Shown here: positions 36,179-43,746 of the stretch, one piece after another
Layout: the number at the start of each line of letters is the position of its first letter
How positions within the stretch are numbered: position 1 is the stretch's first letter
Origin: Mesorhizobium silamurunense
GTDB taxonomy: Bacteria; Pseudomonadota; Alphaproteobacteria; Rhizobiales; Rhizobiaceae
Length of the DNA: 64,000 nt
Assembly: GCF_014843825.1 (NCBI RefSeq)
Contig: NZ_JHQR01000075.1
Location: forward strand, 60,624 to 124,623
Direction of reading: 5' to 3'
The notes under the pieces: generated by a model
The model's database searches: none
Told to the model about the DNA's origin: nothing
What the model saw: the letters and a program-made list of their open reading frames with translations, nothing else
Translations under genes and position numbers: made by a program

Positions 36179-36283
36179 CTCCTGTTCCGCGAAAACCGTC
36201 TACCACAAACGAATTTCGTTGACACTTGTTTAGTTTAACGCTTTACAAGAATGGTAAACGCTTTTCGTTGAAAGGACGAAATC
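36179..36283. promoter_or_regulatory. Divergent promoter/operator region of the phage island
   Basis: A rightward promoter is suggested by TTGACA (about 36219-36224), a 17-bp spacer and TTTACA. The same stretch holds overlapping short repeats (AACGCTTTAC and GTAAACGCTT, facing each other across 7 bp; CGAATTTCG), plausible binding sites for the Xre protein. Operator function is inferred. Confidence 0.5.
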
Positions 36284-36682
36284 ATGCCGAACACCCATGT
36301 TCCGGCCGCCGGCGAAGCCATGCCCGCTGCCCAGCCTACCATCATCGTCGGGCGGTTTTCCCGCCGCGCCCTGCTTGGCGCCATAGCGTCTGTTCCCGCC
36401 GTAGGGACGGCTGCGGCGGCGCTACCATCTGCCGGCACAGACGACCACGTCATGAGCCTACTGCGCCAATGGCAGGGCCTGAATGCTTCGATTGATGACG
36501 ACATGCCAGACGAGCGCTCCCGGATCTTCGACGCCATGGCCGTCATTGAGGCGACCATGCTGGCAGCGCCGGCAAGGACGCCTGTGGAGTTCGCCGCTCA
36601 GTATCTGGTCAGCGGCATTCTCGATGTTGAACAAACATCGCTCTACGTCCACGCCCTCGCTCTGACGGGGGCAAGGTCATGA
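36284..36682 (+). CDS. Hypothetical phage-region protein with a Tat-like N-terminal motif
   Basis: 132 aa. The N-terminal region has FSRRALLGAIASVPAVGTAAAA, a twin-arginine followed by a hydrophobic stretch that resembles a Tat signal; but it starts 25 residues in, so it may be chance. The rest is helical and soluble. It is the first rightward gene opposite the Xre regulator and overlaps the following broken gene by 4 bp (ATGA). Confidence 0.6.
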   Translation: MPNTHVPAAGEAMPAAQPTIIVGRFSRRALLGAIASVPAVGTAAAALPSAGTDDHVMSLLRQWQGLNASIDDDMPDERSRIFDAMAVIEATMLAAPARTPVEFAAQYLVSGILDVEQTSLYVHALALTGARS

Positions 36683-37140
36683 ACGCCCACACGCCCGTTC
36701 TAAAGCCCTACGGCATGCCTGCAGGCGTCGATCCTCGCCAATGGCGCCAATTCCGTTGAGAAACGCCTGAACGACCTACTAGACCGCGCCATGTCGCTGA
36801 TCACCGCATTGGATCTCATGGAGGCCGATTGCGATCTGGAGGACACCGCCGACGGTGAACCCTATCTGGGCTGGACAGAACGCGGGCCAGTTGCCGGCGG
36901 CTCAGATGACGACGCGAAGGGGACGACTCGGACCTGGAGGACAGTGGCGACGAGCACGAGGCCTCGCTCGGCTGGACTGTGACGGTCAACCAAGAGCATG
37001 CGCTGGCGGCGGGCGTTGCCGATACCGCTTTCTTCGATGGCGAGCAGGACGCGGGCGACGAGCCAGAGCTTGTCGCCGATGGCGAAACGATCATGTGGAG
37101 CGACGATCTCCAGTCGCAGGAAGTGCTGGTGTCGCTATGA
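36679..37140 (+). pseudogene. Frameshifted acidic protein with repeated DLED...LGW motif
   Basis: Parts of one protein are spread over frames: MNAHTPVLKPYGMPAG (36679), then NSVEKRLNDLLDRAMSLITALDLMEADCDLEDTADGEPYLGWTE (second frame), then DSDLEDSGDEHEASLGWTVTVNQEHALAAG (third frame) ending LQSQEVLVSL at 37140. Two frame changes are needed, near 36725 and near 36920. An acidic motif, DLED followed by 6-8 residues and LGW, occurs twice. Similar acidic proteins are common in rhizobial prophages. The last stop overlaps the next start (ATGA). Confidence 0.6.
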
Positions 37141-37322
37141 GCACGGTGCCCGAAATGCCCGACAGCGACGAAGCAGAATTCCTGCATCTGCTGCGGCGAT
37201 TGACTCCTGCGAAATTGCGGGAGGTCGCTTCCGAATTCAGGCGGCGCTTCGATGATGCCAATGCCATCGCAATGAGTGAAGGGCTGAACGCTCTTGCCAA
37301 TGCCCGCGAAATGAACGGGTGA
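37137..37322 (+). CDS. Small phage-region protein
   Basis: 61 aa from ATG 37137, overlapping the previous broken gene's stop by 4 bp. Helical and charged (DSDEAEFLHLLRRLTPAKLREVASEFRRRFDDANA). No family recognised. It is followed by two hairpins. Confidence 0.5.
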   Translation: MSTVPEMPDSDEAEFLHLLRRLTPAKLREVASEFRRRFDDANAIAMSEGLNALANAREMNG

Positions 37323-37698
37323 AGGTGCACCGATTGTGCGGGTTGCAGAAGAACCCGCACAAATCACATTGGCCCGCTGCCTCACGGTGGCGGGCTTTCT
37401 TATGTGGCACAAAAGTCACGCAGCTTGAATATGCAGAGCCTCAACCGGCGCGAGCTTATTATCCAGCTAAGCGAGGCGTACCGTCTTGCCGTCGAGGGGC
37501 AACGGGGCCACTGGAGCGCTCGCTGCGGCAACGTAGCGGGCGCTTCCCATTAGCGCGATGGCGATTCCCCCAGGCTTCAACATCGGCTTCGTCTCGGGCG
37601 TTTCTGGTGTCTCGGCTACCCATACGGCTACCCACGTCAGCTTTTACTAGGGTAGCCCCGACGTAGGGTGAGAGGCGAATTGTCTAGGAATTTCAACG
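37323..37698. other. 376-bp region at the island's right end, no intact gene
   Basis: Holds two strong hairpins (37334-37362 and 37372-37400), then a stretch with short degenerate frames and a GGCTACCC motif occurring twice and once inverted (about 37614-37655). An integrase gene would be expected here next to the tRNA but is not seen. Confidence 0.5.
37334..37400 (+). terminator. Two consecutive hairpins, the second with a T-tract
   Basis: First hairpin: TTGTGCGGGTT (37334-37344) with AACCCGCACAA (37352-37362), a perfect 11-bp stem. Second: GCCCGC (37372-37377) with GCGGGC (37390-37395), extended by wobble pairs to about 10 bp and followed by TTTCTT. The second looks like a rho-independent terminator for the rightward phage genes. 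Confidence 0.7.
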
Positions 37699-37784
37699 TG
37701 GTGCGGACGACGGGAATCGAACCCGTACGATCAGAGATCGAGGGATTTTAAGTCCCTTGCGTCTACCAATTCCGCCACGTCCGC
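37699..37784 (-). tRNA. tRNA-Leu (anticodon TAA)
   Basis: 86 nt including an encoded CCA. The acceptor stem is GCGGACG/CGTCCGC with discriminator A. The anticodon stem AGGGA/TCCCT holds the loop CTTAAAA with TAA, and the T arm reads GGGTTCGATTCCC. The long variable arm fits a class II tRNA. Its 3' end faces the phage-derived island, the usual geometry for an attachment site. Confidence 0.95.
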
Positions 37785-38192
37785 AGGCGAGCCCTTTTCA
37801 GATGCCAGCCGGAAGCCGTCAAGCCATGTTTGAGGGCATGCTGTCCTTCCGTGAAGCACGACAGCGTAAAACCGGCGCTGCAGCGTCAATTGGCGGTGTT
37901 AGACATGGGAGACTATCCGAACCGAGCTTATCGGCATTTTTCTAGCCAACATCCCGCCTGAATGCGCACTTGCGATGGCAAAAAGCCCGCCTGGGACGGC
38001 TGGAAGAGGGCCTCAGGCAACGCCAGCCGGAAAGATCGCTTCGGCTGATCCTGGATAGTGGCGCGATCGCGGAATTACGCCTCCGGAGGCATACGCTAGA
38101 TTATTCACGTGGCAGATTTGATCTGCCGAGGCCGGCGTCTATCAGGCCCTACCCATTCCCCCGCCCCCTGCGGGCGCCGGCCTTCATTCCTC
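37785..38192. other. 408-bp intergenic region
   Basis: Lies between the tRNA-Leu and the outer-membrane protein gene. No supported gene, and no clear hairpin or repeat was recognised. The tRNA promoter should be in its left part. Confidence 0.4.
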
Positions 38193-38858
38193 TCAGAACT
38201 TGTAGCTGAAGTTCACGCCCAGCGTGTGCAGCTTCACGTCCTGGTCGCGGTCGGAGAAGTCGTCCGGGACGTCGAAATGCTCCTTGCCGAAATCGTAGTA
38301 GCGGTATTGCGCGCCAACGACGATATTGTTGCTCAGCGCGTAGTCGACCCCGGCGCCGATCGTCCAGCCGGCGCTTGTGTGGGTCTTGGCGAAGCTGGGT
38401 CCGGCCTCTTGCGACGTCTCGATGCTGGCGAAGGCGACGCCGCCAACGCCGTAGATCAGCCAGCGATCGACCGCCAAGCCGGCCTCGGCATTGACCGATC
38501 CGAACCATTTGATGTCGGTGCCAACAGAATTTCCGGGGCCCAGCAGGGCCGAACCGTCGGTCGAGGAATAGTTGAGCTCGGCCCGCGCGCCGATCACCGC
38601 CTGGCTGAACTGCCACAGGCCGGCGACATGGCCGCCGACAAAGCCGCCGTCGAGATCGGGCGAGGCAGCGAACGGCTCGCCTTCGGTGCCGGAGATGTCG
38701 GAGGAGCCCCAGCCATAGCCGGCCTGGAGGCCGGCATAGTAACCCGTCCAGTCGAAGCCTGGCGCGGTCATGGGCAGGTCGGCGCCTGCGTCCGCGGCCA
38801 AGGTCGACCCGGACAGCAAGGCGAAAAAGCCGGCACTGGCAAGCGTCAGGCGACCCAT
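38193..38858 (-). CDS. Outer membrane beta-barrel protein (Omp25/31-like)
   Basis: 221 aa with a Sec signal peptide (ASAGFFALLSGSTLAADA). The mature part is an eight-stranded barrel of the Omp25/Omp31 type: FDWTGYYAGLQAGYGWG near the N-terminus, GFVGGHVAGLWQF, WLIYGVGGVAFAS, and the C-terminal GAQYRYYDFG ... LHTLGVNFSYKF ending in aromatic F, the usual outer-membrane insertion signal. ATG 38858 is chosen because the signal peptide begins there. Confidence 0.92.
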   Translation of the reverse strand: MGRLTLASAGFFALLSGSTLAADAGADLPMTAPGFDWTGYYAGLQAGYGWGSSDISGTEGEPFAASPDLDGGFVGGHVAGLWQFSQAVIGARAELNYSSTDGSALLGPGNSVGTDIKWFGSVNAEAGLAVDRWLIYGVGGVAFASIETSQEAGPSFAKTHTSAGWTIGAGVDYALSNNIVVGAQYRYYDFGKEHFDVPDDFSDRDQDVKLHTLGVNFSYKF

Positions 38859-38949
38859 CGAGCGCTCCGAAATGGCGGTTTCGAAAAACTCCTCGGCGCA
38901 ACCTAGCGTTATTCGCCCGGAAACGGAATTGTATTCCTGCAACAGTGGT

Positions 38950-39174
38950 TTACGTCGGCGGGTTGCGGACGCGATCCTCCAGATCGCGCTGTTTCTCCTC
39001 GGGCGAGGCCAGATGGCTGAAAGCGTACTCGGCAAGTAACGAGCCGGCGATGAAGATGGCGATCGGCACGGCCCATGCCCAGAGCGAATGCAAGGTGAAG
39101 AAGGCCAGGCCGGCGCAACATGCCGACAGCACGAAAATTGCCAACCGGATCGCCTGTGCCATCTCTTTTTGCAC
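38950..39174 (-). CDS. Small membrane protein, unknown
   Basis: 74 aa, with two hydrophobic segments (IRLAIFVLSACCAGLAFFTL and WAWAVPIAIFIAGSLLAEYAF) and a charged C-terminus (SPEEKQRDLEDRVRNPP). No family recognised. It is divergent from adenine deaminase. Confidence 0.6.
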   Translation of the reverse strand: MQKEMAQAIRLAIFVLSACCAGLAFFTLHSLWAWAVPIAIFIAGSLLAEYAFSHLASPEEKQRDLEDRVRNPPT

Positions 39175-39261
39175 CCCGAACGGCAGCCTGAGCGCTCAGT
39201 CTACGCGATTTTCGCCCTGCCGGAGGAGAGATATCGAGAACTGGGTCTGCCTTAAAAACAA

Positions 39262-39280
39262 ACCAGTTTTGCCAACTGGT
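39262..39280 (+). promoter_or_regulatory. 19-bp palindromic operator candidate upstream of adenine deaminase
   Basis: ACCAGTT (39262-39268) and AACTGGT (39274-39280) are perfect inverted arms around TTGCC. The site is 46 bp upstream of the ade start. The arms resemble GntR-family operators (TGGT/ACCA type). A regulator gene is not adjacent, so the link is inferred. Confidence 0.5.
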
Positions 39281-39325
39281 CAAAACCGCGCCCGCTTGGC
39301 ACAGTCGGGCAAACAGGAGTCCGTC

Positions 39326-41137
39326 ATGGCGAGCCGCACCAATCCAACAAAACCCAAGCCCTGGACCGAGGTGGCGACGCATCTGGTCGACGTCGCGATG
39401 GGGCGCAAGCCCGCCGATCTCGTGATCCGCAACGGCCGGTGGGTGAATGTCCATTCGGGCGAGATCATCCCCGGCACCGACATTGCGATTGCCGCCGGGC
39501 GCTTCGCTTATTGCGGGCCGAATGCCGGCCACGCGATCGGGCAGGGGACCAAGGTGGTCGATGCCGGCGGACGCTATCTGGTGCCAGGCCTTTGCGACGC
39601 GCACATGCATGTCGAAAGCGGCATGGTGACGGTGACGGAATTCTGCCGCGCGGTGATCCCGCACGGCACCACCTCGATGTTCATCGACCCGCACGAGATC
39701 GCCAATGTGCTGGGCCTGCCGGGCGTCCGCCTGATGCATGACGAGGCTGTCGCGATGCCGATCAACGTGCATGTGCAGATGCCGTCTTGCGTACCTTCGG
39801 CGCCCGGCCTGGAACATGCCGGCGCCGAGCTTACGGTCGCCGACGTCGCCGAGGCGATGACCTGGGAAAACATCATCGGCCTTGGCGAAGTGATGAACTT
39901 TCCGGGCGTCGCCGCCAACGATCCGGTGATGTCGGGCGAGATCGCCGAGACGATCAAGGCCGGCAAGACGGTCGGCGGCCACTATGCCTCGCGCGACCTC
40001 GGCCTGCCGTTCCATGGCTATGTCGCCGGCGGCGCCGAGGACGATCATGAAGGCACGCGCGCGGAGGACGCGATCGCGCGCGTGCGCCAGGGCATGAAGG
40101 CGATGCTGAGGCTGGGGTCCGCCTGGTACGACGTCGCGGCGCAGATCAAGGCGGTCACCGAAGGCGGCGTCGATCCGCGCAATTTCATCCTGTGCACCGA
40201 CGACAGCCATTCCGGCACGCTGGTGCATGAAGGGCATATGGACCGCGTGGTGCGGCACGCCATCAGCCAGGGCCTGAAGCCGGTGACGGCGATCCAGATG
40301 GCGACGCTCAACACCGCCCAGCATTTCAGGCTGGAGCGCGAGATCGGCTCGATCGCGCCCGGTCGGCTGGCCGATCTTTTGATCGTCTCCGATCTCGCCC
40401 AGATGGCAATAGACGAGGTCTATGGCCGCGGCGTCAGGCTGGCCAAGGCCGGCAAGCTCGAGATCGACATTCCGGCCTATGATTATCCGCAGACGGCGAA
40501 GAATACGGTCAAGCTCGGCAAGAGGCTCAAGGCGGCGGATTTCGACATCGCCGCACCTCAGGGCGCCAACGAGGTGCGGGCGCGGGTGATCGGCGTGATC
40601 GAGAACCAGGCGCCGACGCGGGCGCTGGAGGCCGACCTGCCGGTCGAGGACGGGCTGGTCGCCATGGACCGCCGCAACGACATCTGCCAGATTGCCCTGG
40701 TGGAGCGCCACAGGGGCACGGGCGGCGTCACCAACGCCTTCGTTTCTGGCTTCGGCTACATGGACGACTGCGCCATGGCCTCGAGCGTGGCGCATGACGC
40801 TCACCACATCATCGTCGTCGGCACCAACAAGGAGGACATGGCTTTAGCGGTCAACCGGCTGGGCGAGGTTGGCGGCGGCGTCGTGCTTTATTCCAAAGGC
40901 AAGGAACTGGCGCTGGTCGAGATGCCGATCGCCGGGCTGATGTCGGACGAACGCGCCGAGATCGTCGCGGCCAAAGCCGAGCAATTGACCGAGGCGATGC
41001 GCAAGGTCGGTTGCTCGCTCAACAACGCCTATATGCAGCATTCGCTGCTGGCGCTGGTGGTTATCCCGGAGCTTAGGATCTCAGACGTCGGCCTTGTCGA
41101 CGTGACGACGTTCCAGAAGGTCGATCTATTTGTGTGA
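39326..41137 (+). CDS. ade: Adenine deaminase
   Basis: Converts adenine to hypoxanthine and ammonia (purine salvage/catabolism). The 603-aa amidohydrolase has the metal site DAHMHVESGM near residue 92, DPHEIANVLG near 122, CTDDSHSGT near 290 and the terminal domain with GGVVLYSKGKELALVEMPIAGLMS. Length fits bacterial Ade. ATG 39326 (MASRTNPTK) is preferred because upstream in-frame sequence is not family-like. Confidence 0.95.
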   Translation: MASRTNPTKPKPWTEVATHLVDVAMGRKPADLVIRNGRWVNVHSGEIIPGTDIAIAAGRFAYCGPNAGHAIGQGTKVVDAGGRYLVPGLCDAHMHVESGMVTVTEFCRAVIPHGTTSMFIDPHEIANVLGLPGVRLMHDEAVAMPINVHVQMPSCVPSAPGLEHAGAELTVADVAEAMTWENIIGLGEVMNFPGVAANDPVMSGEIAETIKAGKTVGGHYASRDLGLPFHGYVAGGAEDDHEGTRAEDAIARVRQGMKAMLRLGSAWYDVAAQIKAVTEGGVDPRNFILCTDDSHSGTLVHEGHMDRVVRHAISQGLKPVTAIQMATLNTAQHFRLEREIGSIAPGRLADLLIVSDLAQMAIDEVYGRGVRLAKAGKLEIDIPAYDYPQTAKNTVKLGKRLKAADFDIAAPQGANEVRARVIGVIENQAPTRALEADLPVEDGLVAMDRRNDICQIALVERHRGTGGVTNAFVSGFGYMDDCAMASSVAHDAHHIIVVGTNKEDMALAVNRLGEVGGGVVLYSKGKELALVEMPIAGLMSDERAEIVAAKAEQLTEAMRKVGCSLNNAYMQHSLLALVVIPELRISDVGLVDVTTFQKVDLFV

Positions 41138-41156
41138 GCGGGGCGGCGTCAGCTGA

Positions 41157-42320
41157 TCATCCGCCGGTGGCGATGGTCAGCACCTTGAACGGCGTGGTGA
41201 TGACCACCTCGGCGACCGAGCCGACCGCCTTGCCGAGACCCTGGCCGATATTATTGAGCTGCGTCGGATCGGGCTCATCGGAGGCAAGGCCGGCAGGCGT
41301 ACGCAAGCGATTGCCGAGCAGCTGCACCAGGATCGGATTGTCGGCGAACTTGGCATGGTTCAACTGGTCACCGCCCTTGGTTTGGGTCAGATCGACAACC
41401 GTCACGCCGTAATTGGCGAGATCAGCCGCGTTGCCATAGTCGCCGACGCGGGGCTTGTCGCCGGAAATGAAGCTGGACAGCTTGAGCGCCCGGTCGTCGC
41501 CCGAGAGCAGGATGGCGAACGGCTTGTCGGGCTTGCCGTAGCGGATCATCTGCTTCTTGAAGACATCGACGTCGATGTCGGGCGAGGCGAGGATGACATA
41601 GCCGAGCTTGCCGTTGAGATCGCGGTCGCCGGTGATGGCGAGCTGACGCAAAGCTTCCATCGTCAGCCAGGTCCCCATCGAATGGGCGATTATGTCGATG
41701 CTTTTGGCGCGTGACTTGGCAAGCATCCTCAGCGTCGCCTCGAGGTCGTCGCGCGCGGCGGTGGAGCTGTCCTTGTCATAGATGTAGCCGGTCGTCTTGG
41801 CGCTCGATGCCCACGAGAACAGCACCGGCGTGCCCGGATAGTTCGTGTCGTGCGCGATCTGCGTCAGGCGGTAAACGCCATCGTCGAAGCCGTTGTTGAA
41901 GCCGTGCACGAAGACCAGGGCGCGGTCGCCGCGTATGGCAATATCGGCGCCGACCGCCTTGGCGAATTGCGAAGCGTCGCCGTAGTGGACGACATCGGTG
42001 GCGGTGAACTGCTTGGCCGGATTGCTGTCGGCCGAACCCTTGGCGCGCTCGATCGCGCCGACCTGATGGATCTTTGGAACCGTGACATCGACACGGGCAT
42101 AGCTGGTGGTCAGCGAACGGTCGCCATCGAAAACCTGCCGCGGGTCCTTGGTCGCCTGCTGGCGGGTCGTGGCGACGAAGATCCCGTGCTTGGCCGCTAT
42201 GTCCGATGCGGGGACCGTAACGGCCGTCCGGCTGAGCAGGTCATGCGCGCTCCGCCCGGCGCAGCCCGACAGGACAAGCGCAAAGGCAAGGCCAAGGACG
42301 ATCTTCGAACGCACGATCAC
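41157..42320 (-). CDS. DUF900 alpha/beta hydrolase lipoprotein, paralogue 1
   Basis: 387 aa. The N-terminus is a lipoprotein signal (LGLAFALVLSGCAGR, lipid-attachment Cys in the lipobox LSGC). The hydrolase fold shows VFVHGFNNGFDDGVYR (~135), IIAHSMGTW with the nucleophile Ser (~212) and LASPDIDVDVF (~247). DUF900 proteins are esterase-like and often membrane-linked; substrate unknown. It is followed, on the same strand and upstream in transcription, by a close paralogue. Confidence 0.9.
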   Translation of the reverse strand: MIVRSKIVLGLAFALVLSGCAGRSAHDLLSRTAVTVPASDIAAKHGIFVATTRQQATKDPRQVFDGDRSLTTSYARVDVTVPKIHQVGAIERAKGSADSNPAKQFTATDVVHYGDASQFAKAVGADIAIRGDRALVFVHGFNNGFDDGVYRLTQIAHDTNYPGTPVLFSWASSAKTTGYIYDKDSSTAARDDLEATLRMLAKSRAKSIDIIAHSMGTWLTMEALRQLAITGDRDLNGKLGYVILASPDIDVDVFKKQMIRYGKPDKPFAILLSGDDRALKLSSFISGDKPRVGDYGNAADLANYGVTVVDLTQTKGGDQLNHAKFADNPILVQLLGNRLRTPAGLASDEPDPTQLNNIGQGLGKAVGSVAEVVITTPFKVLTIATGG

Positions 42321-42426
42321 CCGGGGTCCCCCAAGGGCGGCAAACCTCTCCTGCCACTTCGATAAAGCCAGAGCCGAGCCCGGTCCAGTTCAAAGTCGGT
42401 GCAGGCCAGCAACCGCGTGAACACGG

Positions 42427-43512
42427 TTACTGGGTGGCGAGCTGGCTGATGCGGTCGGTGACGTCGCGGTCGCTGGCAAAGCCATCATCCTCGCGCAGCC
42501 GCTGGCCGATCATCTTCACCAGCACCGGGTTGTCGGCGAATTTGGTGTGGTTGAAGCTGTCGCTGCCCTTCTCTTTGGAGAGGTCGACGACCGTGACGCC
42601 ATAGGAGGCGAGATCGGCCGCGTCCCTGTAGTCGCCGACGCGCGGCCGTGAGCCGGCAATCAGGCCGGAAAGCCGAAGCGCGCGGTCGTCGTCCGACAGG
42701 AGCAGGATGAAGGGCTTGTCGGGCTTGCCGTAGCGGCGCATCTGGCTCTTGAAGACATCGACATCGATGTCGGGCGAGGCCAGAACGACGTCGCCGAGCT
42801 TGCCGCCGAGGTCGCGGTCGCCGGTGATGGCGATCTGGCGCAGCGTCTCCATCGTCACCCAGGTCCCCATCGAATGCGCGACGATGTCGATGCGCCGCGC
42901 ACCTGTCTGCGCGAGCATCCTCAGCGTCACTTCCAGCTGGTCGCGGGCGGCGGCGGCACTTTCCTTGTCATAGACATAGTCGGTGGTCTTGGCGCCTGAA
43001 GCCCAGGAGAACAGCACCGGCGTGCCGGGATAGCCGGAATCGTGGACGATCTGGGTCAGCCGGTAGACGGCGTCGTCGAAGCCTGTGTTGTAACCATGGA
43101 CGAAGACCATGACGCGGCCGCCACGCGCATCGATATCGGCGTTGAGCGCGCCAGCGAATTTCGGCTGCGTGTCGTAGCCGACGACCTCGGAAGCCATGAA
43201 ATATTTGGTCGGGTCGTTCGACTTGCCGCGCGAGCGCCGCTCGATCTGGCCGGTCTGGTGGACCGGCGGCACCGTGACGTTGACGCGGGCATAGTTCAGC
43301 GTCGCCGAGCGTTCGCCGTCGAAGACCTTGTTCGGATCGTCGGAGCGCTTGCGGGTGGTGGTGATGAAGATCGAGTGATTGCCGGCAATCTCGGTCGCCG
43401 TCGTCGGTACGACGACGCTGCCCAGAATTTCCTGTGTCTGCCGCCCTGCGCAGCCTGCGATCGACAGAGCCAGGGCAATGATCAAAAGCGTCTTCACATG
43501 CACGTCGAACAA
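42427..43512 (-). CDS. DUF900 alpha/beta hydrolase lipoprotein, paralogue 2
   Basis: About 361 aa, sharing most of its sequence with paralogue 1: VMVFVHGYNTGFDDAVYRLTQ, VAHSMGTWVTME with the nucleophile Ser and VVLASPDIDVDVF. The start is unclear. A lipoprotein signal LLIIALALSIAGCAGR requires a start just before it; TTG 43512 follows AGGAG at a good distance, and GTG 43503 or 43497 are alternatives. The two genes are 106 bp apart in the same direction and look like a tandem duplication. Confidence 0.85.
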   Translation of the reverse strand: MFDVHVKTLLIIALALSIAGCAGRQTQEILGSVVVPTTATEIAGNHSIFITTTRKRSDDPNKVFDGERSATLNYARVNVTVPPVHQTGQIERRSRGKSNDPTKYFMASEVVGYDTQPKFAGALNADIDARGGRVMVFVHGYNTGFDDAVYRLTQIVHDSGYPGTPVLFSWASGAKTTDYVYDKESAAAARDQLEVTLRMLAQTGARRIDIVAHSMGTWVTMETLRQIAITGDRDLGGKLGDVVLASPDIDVDVFKSQMRRYGKPDKPFILLLSDDDRALRLSGLIAGSRPRVGDYRDAADLASYGVTVVDLSKEKGSDSFNHTKFADNPVLVKMIGQRLREDDGFASDRDVTDRISQLATQ

Positions 43513-43746
43513 ATCCGCTCCTGCCCCAATTGGCCATCCCCCCTCGCGAACCTCCCGGACAGGCGAAGTGCGGCGGAAGTAAGTCGTGTCCAGCGGAAAT
43601 TTGCTCGGCGGCCGGCGACGGCTCCGGCACTGTTGCGCGAAAGCCAAAGCGATCTAAGCCTGGGGCGGCCGCATCGGTGGCCGCAAAAACCAAACTATGC
43701 AATAGGCTTGGGCCGCGAACCACGTGATCCCGGACCCGGTTGCCTC

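Noticed and set aside
36284..36682. Tat-exported protein
   Set aside because: The twin arginine and hydrophobic run begin about 25 residues in and no clear cleavage site or export partner is seen; kept only as a remark.
26973..37322. Gene transfer agent cluster
   Set aside because: GTA clusters contain a portal, protease, capsid and ordered tail genes; none is visible here.
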